The notes: generated from the letters alone by a model not told the origin. Shown: positions 17,598-27,954, counted from the first letter of the stretch. The stretch is 39,306 bases of DNA from Gracilaria caudata (GCA_030374735.1 JASCIV010000141.1:1-39306), one strand, 5' to 3'. A program made the numbers and translations.

Positions 17598-20135
17598 ATG
17601 GCGTCCGCGGTCTTCTTCTGCTCCATTCTTCTACTCACTCTGTTCTCTGTGTCTCTTGCAGACTCTACAATTCATGTTGGCAATGTTGAATCGGCCAAGG
17701 TACAAGGAGATTCTGTATCGAGCCATCCAAATGCGGAGAAGTTTGAATTCCAGGCCGAGGTGAATCGTCTCATGGACATCATCATCAATTCTTTGTATTC
17801 GAATCGCGATGTATTCCTTCGTGAACTCATCTCCAATGCCTCCGATGCCCTGGATAAGATTCGCTTCCTTGCTTTGTCCAATTCTGAATTGCTTGGCGAG
17901 GGTGATGCCGCAAAGCTGGAGATTAAGGTGCGAGCGGACAAGGACGCTGGTATTCTGGAAATCATCGACTCCGGTATTGGAATGACCAAGGATGACCTCA
18001 TTAAGAATCTGGGAACCATCGCGAAGAGTGGCACAAATGCGTTCTTGAAGAAGGCAGCGGAGGCGAAGGATACTTCCAATCTTATTGGACAGTTTGGAGT
18101 GGGCTTCTACTCTGCCTACCTTGTTGCCGATCGTGTCACAGTTACCACCAAGCACAATGATGACAAGCAGTATGTTTGGGAAAGCGGAGCCGAGCAAACT
18201 TTTACCATCTATGAAGATAGTGATGGTGAACCGTTGCACAGAGGTACCAAACTTACCTTGCATCTCAAGGATGATGCCCAGGACTTTTTGGAGGAGTTTA
18301 AACTCAAGGATCTTATTACTCGCTACTCGCAGTTCATTAATTTCCCAATCTACCTGGAGACCACGGAAGAGATTGAGGTCGAAGTGGAGGACGAAGAAGA
18401 ACCAATCGAAGAAGAGAAGGAAGGCGAAGAGCAAGACACAGATGATGGTGAGCAGGTCGACGATGAGCACAAAGATGAAACTACTGACGACACTGAAGAT
18501 TCTGAGACCGACGACGAAGACATAACCGTCTCCGATGGTGATGCGGATGAGGAGAAAAAGCCGAAGACCAAGACGGAGCAGAAGAAGAGTTGGACTCTTG
18601 TCAACGAGAACAAGCCGATCTGGACTCGTGATCCTAGTGACATATCCGACGAAGAGTACACCAAGTTTTATGAGGGTATCGCCAAGTTGCCGGGTACGCC
18701 CTTGGCTCGCTCCCACTTCAAGGGAGAGGGTGATGTTGAGTTCAAGAGCATTCTTTATATTCCTGACAAACCACCGGTTGGGCTTTACAGCGGGAACAAT
18801 GAGGAAGAGAAGGATGCCATCAAGCTGTACGTCAGACGCGTTCTTGTGACCGACAAGTTTGAGTACGCACTTCTCCCTAGATTCCTTGCTTTCTTGGTTG
18901 GTATTGTGGATAGTGATGACATTCCTATTAACGTGTCAAGGGAGATGCTGCAACAGAGTAAGACACTGGATATCATTAAGAGAAAGCTGGTCCGTAAAGC
19001 GCTGGAGATGATCCGCTCGCTGATGAAGCAGGATGAAGAGGCAATTGAGAAAGAGGATAAGGAAGAGAAGGATGAAGAAGACGAAGACGAGAAGAAGATG
19101 AAGCCTAAGAGCAAATACGTCGACTTTTGGAACAAGTACGGCAAGAGCCTCAAACTGGGTGTCATTGAAGACTCTTCTAACAGAGCGCGTATCGCGAAAC
19201 TCTTGCGTTTCCGCTCATCTAAGACAAACACTGATGACCCCTACGACTGGGCGTCTCTTGACGACTACATGTCAAGAATGAAAGAAGATCAGGACCAGAT
19301 CTACTATCACTCTGGTTCTGACTTGGCTTCAGTTCAAGAGAGTCCATTCCTCGAAAAGCTTTTGAAGAAAGGATATGAGGTTTTGTACCTTACGGAGCCA
19401 ATTGATGAGCATATGATCATGAACTTGCCTGACTACGAAGGTACCAAGTTCATGTCCATTTCCAAGGACAACTTCAAGTTTGGAGAAAAGGATCAAGAGG
19501 AAGAAAAGGCAAAGAGCAAGGCGTTGAGGAAGAAGTTCAAGCCGCTCACGAAGTTCCTCAAGGAGAAACTGGGAGAGAAGGTCTCGAAGGTGAAGATATC
19601 AAACCGTCTGAGCCAAAGCGTTTGCGTTCTGTCTACGGATCAGTTCGGATACTCTGCTCGTATGGAAATCATCATGAAAGCACAGGCGTTTGCTGACCCT
19701 GACTCGTTCTCCTACATGATGCCGAAGGCGAAAATCATGGAGCTTAACCCGCACCACCCCGTTGTGAAGGAAATGTTGGGTATGGTGTTGGAAGGGGGTC
19801 AGGAAGAGCGGGCCGCGGAGCTGGGGCACTTGGTATATGATACTGCATTGATTTCGTCAGGATACTTGATGCAAGATAACGCTGATTATGCCAAGAGAAT
19901 GTACAAGTGGATTGGAGAGAGCGTGGGAGTGGACGCCGATGCACCTGTGGAGGAGGAGTACCCTGAGGAAGAGGAAGCCGAAAGTGATGAGGACACAGAC
20001 AAGCATGCGACAGAGGACGATGATGACGAAGATGGGGACGGAGGGTTCATGAACTTCAACCCCGAAGATTTCAAGATCAACGAAGAATCGACAGATGATG
20101 AGGACCAGGAGCAAGAGGAAAAGGATGAGTTATAA
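17598..20135 (+). CDS. GRP94: ER-resident HSP90 (GRP94/endoplasmin)
   Basis: Predicted 845-residue HSP90 chaperone of the ER lumen. Residues 1-21 are a signal peptide (hydrophobic, ending near SLADS). The N-terminal ATPase domain carries the HSP90 signatures SNRDVFLRELISNASDALDK, DSGIGM, GTIAKSGT and GQFGVGFYSAY. A very acidic linker spans about 256-330, and the middle domain follows (NENKPIWTRDPSDI, then the HFKGEGDVEFKSILYIP and NVSREMLQQSKTL stretches). There is an extra acidic insertion at about 476-505. The dimerisation domain ends in a long acidic tail, and the protein terminates in KDEL, the ER retrieval signal. No intron is needed. The ending, the signal peptide and the extended acidic segments distinguish it from cytosolic and plastid HSP90. 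An imperfect palindrome with CCACG cores lies about 220-260 bases upstream of the ATG. Confidence 0.97.
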   Translation: MASAVFFCSILLLTLFSVSLADSTIHVGNVESAKVQGDSVSSHPNAEKFEFQAEVNRLMDIIINSLYSNRDVFLRELISNASDALDKIRFLALSNSELLGEGDAAKLEIKVRADKDAGILEIIDSGIGMTKDDLIKNLGTIAKSGTNAFLKKAAEAKDTSNLIGQFGVGFYSAYLVADRVTVTTKHNDDKQYVWESGAEQTFTIYEDSDGEPLHRGTKLTLHLKDDAQDFLEEFKLKDLITRYSQFINFPIYLETTEEIEVEVEDEEEPIEEEKEGEEQDTDDGEQVDDEHKDETTDDTEDSETDDEDITVSDGDADEEKKPKTKTEQKKSWTLVNENKPIWTRDPSDISDEEYTKFYEGIAKLPGTPLARSHFKGEGDVEFKSILYIPDKPPVGLYSGNNEEEKDAIKLYVRRVLVTDKFEYALLPRFLAFLVGIVDSDDIPINVSREMLQQSKTLDIIKRKLVRKALEMIRSLMKQDEEAIEKEDKEEKDEEDEDEKKMKPKSKYVDFWNKYGKSLKLGVIEDSSNRARIAKLLRFRSSKTNTDDPYDWASLDDYMSRMKEDQDQIYYHSGSDLASVQESPFLEKLLKKGYEVLYLTEPIDEHMIMNLPDYEGTKFMSISKDNFKFGEKDQEEEKAKSKALRKKFKPLTKFLKEKLGEKVSKVKISNRLSQSVCVLSTDQFGYSARMEIIMKAQAFADPDSFSYMMPKAKIMELNPHHPVVKEMLGMVLEGGQEERAAELGHLVYDTALISSGYLMQDNADYAKRMYKWIGESVGVDADAPVEEEYPEEEEAESDEDTDKHATEDDDDEDGDGGFMNFNPEDFKINEESTDDEDQEQEEKDEL

Positions 20136-20993
20136 CGTAGCTGAGGAGGCCGCTGATATGAACTAACTTTCTGCAATGCTCGCGGCCGAACATGTCGCAA
20201 AGGAAGACATAGATTTGACAGCACTGTGGTGCAAAGTCGTTGCACACACATCGAAGCACTGAGTACCACAGCGTTGGGTAGGAGTAGGACGTCATAAAAG
20301 CAAAGAACTTTTTGAAGCTCCTCTGCTTTGCCAAGAAGCATTTTAGGTTTTGATTTGGACGAAGAACCTTCGTCGAAGAGTACATGGGAGCATGATGACC
20401 CAGTGATGGAACGTCTTGTTGATGCCGCTCTTCCATGGTATCAGATGAGTTGAAACACAAACCGTCCGTTCTACAGGTTGATCTCTTCCCAAGATCAAGT
20501 ACAAGGGTAGCTAAGCGAAGCGGTTAGCACATGTTTAGGTTTTCACACCAATTTGTGTGCCGTGTGCTCACGGTTGTGCAGAAAACCCTCTTTTCCATTG
20601 CCACCTGTAGTGCCCCCCCTTCCAGGCGAGGGCGTCTTCTCCTTGACGCCCATTGTTCACCAAGCTTCCTACCTTCGTATTTCCTACCAAGCAGAGCAAT
20701 TGTTGGGCTGCAACCGTGTCCACCAGGAGATTCATGGCTCCGTGAAAGCCGGACTGCAAGTGGATGCAGAGAATCTGGTGCGACTGAGACGCGCACCAAG
20801 CGGCACTGTGTGCCAAACAATCTTTTGCACGTGCGCAACGGGGTGTTCCATCGCCTTCCATTGGCGTCCACCGCTCAGTTTGCATCCGCACCGACTCCAC
20901 TCCACGCCAACTCCACTTGAAAACGACAGCTAGGTTGACCGCGACTACGCGTTCCCACCCACGCCGCCGTCGCTCACCGAAACAACCCTCACA
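20136..20993. other. intergenic region, no supported gene
   Basis: About 860 bases between GRP94 and the Pro/Gly-rich protein. Several frames overlap in the GC-rich right part, including a minus frame reaching 21158, but they are shadows with unstructured composition. It presumably holds the promoter of the next gene; no TATA box was seen. Confidence 0.5.
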
Positions 20994-21854
20994 ATGGCCC
21001 CGCCCCCACCTTCTCGCCGCCAGCCATACGGCGCCCCACCCGGCGCCCCGCCGATGGGCGGGCCGCCGCTCACCTCTTACCCGTACCCGTACAGCGCTCC
21101 GTACGGTGCGCCGCCCATGCCGTACGGCGCGCCGCCTCAGCCCGGGATGCCCATGCATCCGTACGGCGGCATGCCCCCAGCCCCGCCCGCAGGCAGATAC
21201 TCTACCCCCGGAGGTTATTCCGCGCCGCCTCCCGGCGCATACGGCGGTCCCGCGCCACCGCCGCCTGCCGGCGCTGGCGGTCCCCCTGGCTACCCCGGTT
21301 CCTCACGGCCGGGCTATGGCGGGGATGCTCCGCCGAATCCTTCGTCCGCGACGGGCTCGCATTCGAGTTCGCCGCGGCCGCAGGCTGGATATGGCGGAAG
21401 TGCCCCTCCGGCTGGTTACGGCGGAAGTGCCCCGCCAGCTGGCTTTGGCGGAAACGCCCCGCAGGCTGGCTACGGCGGAAACGCCCCGCAGGCTGGCTAC
21501 GGCGGAAACGCTCCGCCGCCGCCCATGGGCTATGCAGGTGGTGCTGCGCCCCCGCCGCCACCTGGTGGTGCTCATGGTGGCGCTCTGTCACAAAGACCTT
21601 CAATGCCGCAGTCGTATGGTGGTGCGCCGAGTGGATACGGCGGACAGGCACCCCCACCACCGAATGGACAGCCAGGATATATGGGCAATCCGCCTCCGCC
21701 GCCTGTGTCAGGTCAACAAGAAAAGCCGTCCATGAGTAGTATTACCAATATTATTAAGGAGAAGATGAAGGAGCCCAAGACTTTGTTCGAGGAGAATGCG
21801 AACAAGATCTTGTCCAGCAGTACTGCCAAGAAGTTTCTTGGAGACAGGTACTGA
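20994..21854 (+). CDS. Pro/Gly/Tyr-rich repeat protein with conserved-looking C-terminus
   Basis: Predicted 286 residues, not recognised as a family. Residues 1-240 are low complexity, rich in Pro, Gly, Tyr and Ala. They include five near-perfect 9-residue repeats of the form GYGGNAPQA at about 132-176 and many YGAPP/YGGAP motifs. The last 40 residues are different: charged, helical and non-repetitive (MSSITNIIKEKMKEPKTLFE, then NKILSSSTAKKFLGDRY). Disordered PxYG-rich regions of this kind occur at the N-termini of annexin A7-like and ESCRT-associated proteins and in phase-separating proteins. Without a recognised partner domain, function is open. The start is the ATG at 20994. Confidence 0.75.
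   Translation: MAPPPPSRRQPYGAPPGAPPMGGPPLTSYPYPYSAPYGAPPMPYGAPPQPGMPMHPYGGMPPAPPAGRYSTPGGYSAPPPGAYGGPAPPPPAGAGGPPGYPGSSRPGYGGDAPPNPSSATGSHSSSPRPQAGYGGSAPPAGYGGSAPPAGFGGNAPQAGYGGNAPQAGYGGNAPPPPMGYAGGAAPPPPPGGAHGGALSQRPSMPQSYGGAPSGYGGQAPPPPNGQPGYMGNPPPPPVSGQQEKPSMSSITNIIKEKMKEPKTLFEENANKILSSSTAKKFLGDRY
21387..21521 (+). repeat. 5 x 27-bp coding tandem repeat
   Basis: Five consecutive 27-base units beginning GG(A/C/T)T(A/T)(T/C)GGCGGAA. Units 3 and 4 are almost identical, which implies recent duplication. Each encodes nine residues of the form G-Y/F-G-G-N/S-A-P-x-A. Confidence 0.85.
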
Positions 21855-23122
21855 TCGAATTTTCTTCGGCTCCTCCGTTGCCTGTTTCGACGTCGATTCA
21901 TTACCACTTTCTCAGTGTTAAAGAGGATAACTATTGGTCTGCGAAGTCGTTGTCTTATGCTCTGTGCCATTAGCTGTTTTGCAGCCACTTGCGTTGTACC
22001 GACGAGCAATTGCCTTTTTCCGACCCGCCATTCCTACTTCCGAAATGTAAATCACCACGGCATTATCCACGCAATGCATCTTTGTGCCCATCGGATGGTT
22101 TTTATTTCATACAGAATCAGATCTAGCTTGTTCATAGGACCCCTTGGTACCTTCGTAAACAGTTGCCTTGTTTAACTACTAATGGGCGAACTCAACACCC
22201 GACCGCCTCAGATACATGAGTTTACAACCTCTGACGTTTCCTTCCATGACGCAAAGACGCGAAACTCATGATAATGATACAGTGATTCAGTCTTGTGACT
22301 GCTCAGAGCGACCCAGCTGTGAAAACTACAGGGCCAACTTATGTACGAACAATGAGTCTCAGACTGCTGTAGGGTAAGGATAGGCCAGTTCTCTCAGCTG
22401 GGCAAAGTATTTGTTTCTCTAGCAGAAAGCGTGAAGTACGCCCACCTGCCAATGTGTCGTCTAACGAATGTACTGTGACCTCCTTAACAGTTGTCCATAC
22501 AAGAGAGTGTCTTTCGTTGGCCATCTCTTAGCCTTGGATCTATCGAAAGTGAAATTGTATGGAGCTTGCGGCCAACTACGATCGCCAAGGACTTCCCTGC
22601 TCTCTTCCCTTTATTCTGAACAACTCTTTCGGGGTCCTTCAGAATCGCAACATGAAATCGACATGGATGATTCCACAAGTTGGACAATTCCCAGTATGCT
22701 TGTTTCGTTTTCTTTTCTTCCTCTTAGCGTTTCAAGTTTCTATCCGTTCCAGATCCTCCTCGTATCTGTCTCGCTTATGGTTAGCCGTTACTAGGGATAT
22801 TTGGTTACCGGTTCCCGGGCAATTTTTGTACCTACTCAAGAATTGTGGCTCTGGCGTCAGCTCAGGTCAATATGAGCAGGGTATGGTATGGTGGTGTCAA
22901 ACCAAAAAGAAGCAAAAGGTAACACGCTTTTTATTCTGAGAGTAAGTCAATAGAAGCATCGGTTCTGTTTCCGGCAAGCATTCGTCAAACCGATAGCGCA
23001 CATCGTGGAGTCGTAATATGTTAGGGCAAGGGAAAGAATGAACTCATGAAAGTGGGGTAACACTGTCCCGACGATCAGAATCGACTGGTTGAATTCTTGT
23101 CGCTTGTTAACATTCAGGTTTT
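21855..23122. other. intergenic region, no supported gene
   Basis: About 1.27 kb. A 126-codon plus frame at 22559-22939 begins with ATG but is Leu/Phe/Ser-rich without a domain; a minus frame at 22947-23231 overlaps the end of the next gene. Neither is called. No repeats or RNA genes were recognised. Confidence 0.5.
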
Positions 23123-24478
23123 TCATCGCAAGGCTGACTTTCGCCTTTTTGCATATTTCTCTCTCGTTAACATCCCCGATATGTTCTTCGCTTGCAAAAT
23201 GGTACCCAGTCGCGTCTTGTGATCGGCGCATAGAGTTTCCTTTTGCTGCTCAACATTCTGTGAACAACCTGGTGAAACTCGCATCACAACGTAACTCACA
23301 TTGGTGAGCGGAAAGAATTCTAGATCATTTCTTCTTCGTTTGCTTCTTCTCAAATCTGTCCTTCTCAGAAGAAGAGGGACATACTGTGAGGACGAACGAG
23401 TTTGTGAGTACAATCTCGCGTCCACGCTTTTTTCGAGGAAGAAGTAGTATCCATATCTCAAATAGTTTCCATTTTTGCATGGAGCCGTCTCAACAGCACG
23501 TTTCTCAGCACTCGATTCACTTCGACCTTCTGGCTTCACTGGTTCTGCCAATCGAAACCGCATGTCTACGGAAAGAACATGATCAGGTGTAGAGTACTTC
23601 TGAAGACCTCGCTTACCAAGTGCCGCAACTGCCTCAAACGCACCTGCAACTAACTGAGCGTACGGAACAGCAACAGCACCCTTCTCGACTAGTTCGCCAA
23701 GCTGTGTAATACCCGATATAACCTGAAGCTGGTCGTCGCTAATATTGTCTAAATCCAGCACGTTGAATCGCACTGACGTATCCTGCTCATCTCCGTCTGA
23801 TACCGCACTTTTTTCATTCGATTTAAACTGTTTGTACAAGGACCTCGAAGCCGGAATGGTCACGTACGAATTTGGCACGGTCCCATCTCTTCGACCATCT
23901 CGCAGAGGGTCGTAGTGAATGAAGGGCACGTCGTTCGGATTTACAAAGCCTATGTTGGAGTTAAGTGAATTCACTTTTTGCAGCCTTGGCGAATTTAGGT
24001 CGGTCGCCCGTCTCGGTGAAACCAAGTATCCACTTTCCATGTTTATAGTGCCGTTCCTCTCCGATTGTATCCTTTGGGCCCATGTGCACTGAGAGCCTTC
24101 ACCACCGTTAGTGAGACTATAGAGGAAGAGCTCGTTTTTGTTGCATGCAAACCAGTCCTGTGGGCTCACATTCATTCCCGCGAACGATATTTCGAAGTCA
24201 TCGCCTTGGTGAACTACATTGGGTGCGTCTGAAGTTCCCTTGATGAATTCAGTTGGAGTTCTTGCAGGGTCATCGGGAACATGGGTTTCATCGGGAGCGT
24301 AAAAGATTCTGTCACGCACTAGACCTGGTGCAGCCTCGACGGAAACGCGGCGCCAAATTCGAAAGCTTGCCCTTCGCGCAAAACGATTTGCTTTGCGCAT
24401 ACCATTATGGTTTGCACCGCGGAGGTCGTTTGGATGGACAAGAATAGAGATAGACTTGCTCCGTGAAGAAGAAGACAT
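23123..24478 (-). CDS. conserved-looking protein of unknown function
   Basis: Predicted 451 residues, family not recognised. Start at the ATG 24478 (MSSSSRSKSISILVHPNDLRG); the frame continues upstream to 24877 through Cys/Leu/Ser-rich sequence, so a longer form cannot be excluded. Residues about 80-135 look like a beta-rich domain (DDFEISFAGMNVSPQDWFA, ELFLYSLTNGGEG). Around 150-200 lies IGFVNPNDVPFIHYDPLRDG. Around 245-310 is an alpha-helical hydrophobic stretch (QLGELVEKGAVAVPYAQLVA, GAFEAVAALGKRGLQKY). Around 340-415 comes NYLRYGYYFFLE then NVSYVVMRVSPGC, suggesting a second beta domain. There is no signal peptide or transmembrane helix with this start. The patterned hydrophobicity argues for a real folded protein. 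Confidence 0.7.
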   Translation of the reverse strand: MSSSSRSKSISILVHPNDLRGANHNGMRKANRFARRASFRIWRRVSVEAAPGLVRDRIFYAPDETHVPDDPARTPTEFIKGTSDAPNVVHQGDDFEISFAGMNVSPQDWFACNKNELFLYSLTNGGEGSQCTWAQRIQSERNGTINMESGYLVSPRRATDLNSPRLQKVNSLNSNIGFVNPNDVPFIHYDPLRDGRRDGTVPNSYVTIPASRSLYKQFKSNEKSAVSDGDEQDTSVRFNVLDLDNISDDQLQVISGITQLGELVEKGAVAVPYAQLVAGAFEAVAALGKRGLQKYSTPDHVLSVDMRFRLAEPVKPEGRSESSAEKRAVETAPCKNGNYLRYGYYFFLEKSVDARLYSQTRSSSQYVPLLLRRTDLRRSKRRRNDLEFFPLTNVSYVVMRVSPGCSQNVEQQKETLCADHKTRLGTILQAKNISGMLTREKYAKRRKSALR

Positions 24479-26160
24479 GGCTTGGTTCGGAATGGATGCC
24501 CGGGACTTGTTCACACACGGCAAACTGGGAGAGAGGAGATTTTGTAGAGACAGTGAGAACAGGGTTATGAACTGCAGTGAGAAACGGCAGAGGATACAAC
24601 TCAAGAGTTTCGTGCAACGAAGCCTGCAGCAAGGTCTTCTATTCACAGCATTACCCTCGAAAGAGAGCGGTGGCTGAAAGTGCTGGAAGTTGAAGAGTGA
24701 AGTTGGGTCAAACAGACACGCTGTCATGTGAGAGTGGACGCGGACAAATATATCTAGAAGAAGAGCAGCGCGTTCCCTTCCGTTGACCAAAAGTGCGTTG
24801 TACATTGTTGACGAGTCCGATCGCCTACCCTTACGTGCACTTCCCTTGTACGTGACGAGGAAGAAACATTTTTGCAACTGAGTGGAGCGTTACCTGACAT
24901 GTACCTTGTGGTACCTGCTAAGTTAAATTGGACAAGTACAACGTTGGCCAATGAGAAAGAGAAAGACACCGCGATATGTGGTGCCAACTCAAAACTGCGT
25001 CACGTGTTCGCACAACTGAAGTACAGCGGAGTGTTGGGTCGCAGATTGCTACCCACGACCGCTTCAAACGATGCAAAAAGCGGCTTGCCTTAGGGCGTGG
25101 AAGAAAGTGCACACCTTGTCAGATTGTCGATAGGCATGCGAGGCAGTGGAGGGAAAAATACACTAGGCATCATGTACACATTGGGAAGATGCGGAGGTGC
25201 CATGGTGGCAGTATGCCAAAGGCAGGCCAGGCCAGTTAGCAAAGAAGCGGTACTTCGGCCTTTTAAGACTTTCACCACTGTTGGCAGCCCACAAACTGTG
25301 TGCCACAGTTGGTGCACGTAAGCGGGTATCTATCAAAGTCGCCATGTTCCAAACCAAAATGCCAAACGACTTCAACGGCAAACCGTGTTCACCAGCGTCA
25401 GAGACACCAGGCCGAAGCTGTAACAACGTTTGTCGTACATGACGCTCCTCTACTGAAGCTTTACAGCTCATGATGATGATGATATCATATTATTCGTCAG
25501 GTGTGCTTTCGTGCTTGACTACACGTAGACATTACGAAGGGCGTCGACTGACGTTAGCATTTAAAACCAGCTAACGCAATGAGCACTCCTTTCAGGTAGA
25601 CCGCATTGGAAACGCCGTCCATCTTGTACCGCGAAATGACTGAGGGCGGTGAATCGCGGAACGCGGTAACAATCAACGTCGAAGGCAATGCTGAACAATT
25701 TGCTCCATGTTGATCCCGCTAATCGATCAAGATCATCTGTAGCCGCAGCTTTTTCGCACTTCACAACTTCGCTCTTGACCTCGCAGCAAACGGCGCTGAT
25801 GGTACGAAGGTAGCGTTCTACCCTTGGTATGCGTACCCGATGCCAGCGAGAATACGTCAGGCTCCGCGGCGGTAAGCTCGAGCTGCGCTGAATCTGTCGA
25901 AGGAGGTGCACTGCTGGCGGCGAGTAGTACTCGGCGAGTATGATGAAAATGGGGATTGTTGCAACATGGATGACAGCGTATTTTGTGTAACAAACGCATT
26001 CCGCCGCCGTGGGAGATATGAGGCGGAATCCGCACACACGTGCCATTCCGCGCCACTTCTGCCTCCTCCCTCCGTCGCACTGCGCCGCGCTCCGCCGCGC
26101 TCCCCGCTGTCACACCGCGGCGCCCCGCGTGTATGCTTCCGCGCGTCTTCCCCGACGGCC
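24479..26160. other. region without a confident gene
   Basis: About 1.7 kb upstream of both the unknown minus-strand gene and the CCA-adding enzyme. A 102-codon minus frame at 25163-25471 begins with ATG and reads somewhat like protein, and two overlapping minus frames near 25561-26200 share a stretch with protein-like content. None has a domain or consistent start. The right end is GC-rich and probably contains the promoter of the CCA-adding enzyme. Confidence 0.45.
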
Positions 26161-27954
26161 ATGACGTCCACGCCGTACTTCGTCGCATCGCGTTACCCAC
26201 TCCGCATCGCTCTCCCGTCTCCCACGCGCCGCCTCTGTCGCAATCGCTCCTCCGCCTCTGTTGTCTATCCGTCCGCGTTTACGCTTCGTTCGCTCCCGCC
26301 TCTTGCTCGCGCAGTGCGCTGCACACACGTGCGTCTGCCGGCTACTGCGCGAATGAAGCGCCCGCGTTCGCCGAGTGTTAGCACCATGAGTCCTCCTGAG
26401 CCGAATGCGTCGCGCCTGAGGTCGTCACCGCCGCAAAAACCGCTTTCCGTGTCTCTCACGCCGCTGGAGACCAAATTGTTCGACCTGTTGCTTGCCGTTG
26501 CGCGAACTGTTTCCCCGCAGCCCACTTTGCGCGTTGCGGGCGGTTGGGTCCGCGATAAGATTCTGTACCCGAATGATACGCTCACCAACGTCGATATTGA
26601 CATCGCCCTGGACACCTTGCTCGGCATCCAGTTTGCGGAGCGTATCAATAACTACCTCGACGCCCATCACATGCCCCATGCTTCGGTGGGGCTCATCCAG
26701 AAGAACCCGGACCAGAGCAAGCATCTGGAAACGGCCACCATGCGCGTTATGGACGTCTGTTTGGATTTAGTCAATCTCCGCACAGAGACTTACTCCCACG
26801 ACTCTCGTATCCCCAACATCAGGATCGGTACCCCGCACGAAGATGCCATGCGCCGCGATCTCACAATCAACGCCCTTTTCTACAACATCAACACTCGAGC
26901 TATCGAGGATTTTACTCACCGCGGCTTGGATGACATCCGCGATCGAATCATTCGCACCCCGCTTCCCCCTCTAACAACCTTACTTGACGACCCGCTCCGT
27001 GCCCTACGTGCAATTCGTTTTGCTTCTCGTCTCAACTTCAGTTTCGATTCTTCGTTATTTGAAGCCTGCCGTGAGTCTCGCGTTCATGAGGCGCTTGGCG
27101 CAAAGGTTTCACGTGAACGCATCTCACATGAAATTGATCGTGTGGTAGCGTGCGACAATGCGCCTCACGCAATTGGACTTTTGATCGAGCTTGGTCTGTT
27201 CCCGATTGTGTTCCGTCTTCCTCGTGAGCTTGATATTTTAGACGACGCAAGCCCGCCAGCCGACTTCTCCTCTGTCGCCCAGGGCGCTTTACTTAATCTA
27301 CATATATTGAAACCGCCAGACAAATGTGCTGCGCCACGAAAGATCGTACGTTATGCAGCCCTGCTGTCACCACTAGCCGGCATGAAGTGCTTTCACTCGT
27401 TCTCTCGGAAGAAGCGAAAGGTCGTACCCGTCGTTCAATACATTCTGCGACACGAGCTCCGCCTTGGCGCAAAGGACGTGATGGATGTGTCCTCGCTTCA
27501 TGAAGCCGCTCTCGGTTTACAGAGACTTGTTCACAAAGGCTCGGGAACGCTTGATAGGCTCGAAGCCGGGCGTGTGATTCGATCTGCAGGTCCTTATTGG
27601 CGCAGTGCCCTTCAAATAGCTTTGGTCATGGAGCTGCGACCTGCAAAAGCGGAGAACACTTATGCCGGGGGCATGGAAGGGCCTTGTGACCAAATGGGAA
27701 GTGACTGTCGTGTATTGGTGGAGAATTACAAGGAGTTTGGGGAGAAGATTGAGAAGATGGGACTCGAAGGTGTCTGGGATATCAAGCCAATGATTGACGG
27801 AAATCAATTGCTCAAGTTGCTGCCTAAGCTGAAGAAAGGCCCAATTCTCAGTGTCATGATGAACGAACAGATTGACTATATCATTGAGAACCCAGGCAAA
27901 AGCCCTCAAGATGTAACAGAATGGTTATCTGACAAATACAAGCAATACCAATAA
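26161..27954 (+). CDS. CCA1: CCA-adding tRNA nucleotidyltransferase (class II), with likely organelle-targeting presequence
   Basis: Predicted 597 residues. The enzyme adds CCA to tRNA 3' ends. Head-domain motifs are intact: RVAGGWVRDKIL (124-135), NVDIDIALD with catalytic D145 and D147, DAMRRDLTINALFYNI, and DDPLRALRAIRFASRLNF. The RNA-binding body ends with NQLLKLLPKLKKGP and DVTEWLSDKY, as in eukaryotic and plant enzymes. The first 64 residues are Arg/Ser/Pro-rich without acidic residues, resembling a mitochondrial/plastid presequence. A second in-frame ATG at 26353 (MKRPRSPS) would give a cytosolic/nuclear form. Yeast makes organelle and cytosolic forms of CCA1 from alternative starts, so the same is plausible here. 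The frame extends upstream of 26161 but with unlikely content. Confidence 0.93.
   Translation: MTSTPYFVASRYPLRIALPSPTRRLCRNRSSASVVYPSAFTLRSLPPLARAVRCTHVRLPATARMKRPRSPSVSTMSPPEPNASRLRSSPPQKPLSVSLTPLETKLFDLLLAVARTVSPQPTLRVAGGWVRDKILYPNDTLTNVDIDIALDTLLGIQFAERINNYLDAHHMPHASVGLIQKNPDQSKHLETATMRVMDVCLDLVNLRTETYSHDSRIPNIRIGTPHEDAMRRDLTINALFYNINTRAIEDFTHRGLDDIRDRIIRTPLPPLTTLLDDPLRALRAIRFASRLNFSFDSSLFEACRESRVHEALGAKVSRERISHEIDRVVACDNAPHAIGLLIELGLFPIVFRLPRELDILDDASPPADFSSVAQGALLNLHILKPPDKCAAPRKIVRYAALLSPLAGMKCFHSFSRKKRKVVPVVQYILRHELRLGAKDVMDVSSLHEAALGLQRLVHKGSGTLDRLEAGRVIRSAGPYWRSALQIALVMELRPAKAENTYAGGMEGPCDQMGSDCRVLVENYKEFGEKIEKMGLEGVWDIKPMIDGNQLLKLLPKLKKGPILSVMMNEQIDYIIENPGKSPQDVTEWLSDKYKQYQ

Noticed and set aside
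17631..18716. 361-codon minus-strand frame inside GRP94
   Set aside because: It is the antisense of an unambiguous HSP90 gene with biased codons.
22559..22939. 126-codon plus frame starting with ATG
   Set aside because: No domain, Ser/Phe/Leu-rich, and no promoter or conserved feature; a frame of this length is expected by chance in this much non-coding DNA.
16306..23231. Two minus-strand frames (16306-16563 and 22947-23231) both ending near LTNACR(R/K)
   Set aside because: The shared stretch is six or seven residues; the surrounding nucleotides match only loosely and one frame overlaps another gene, so chance is likely.
25250..25320. Possible U2 snRNA start or third retroelement copy (CGGCCTTTTAAG, with a GGCA/TGCC hairpin)
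   Set aside because: Only about 10 bases match in each case, and the conserved U2 core or the element loop and 3' end are missing.
25163..25471. 102-codon minus frame with ATG start and protein-like composition
   Set aside because: No domain and no support beyond composition; left as a possibility in the region note.
25561..26200. Overlapping minus-strand frames divergent from the CCA-adding enzyme
   Set aside because: The longer one opens with GTG, the other breaks early, and neither shows a family; GC-rich promoter DNA explains open frames.
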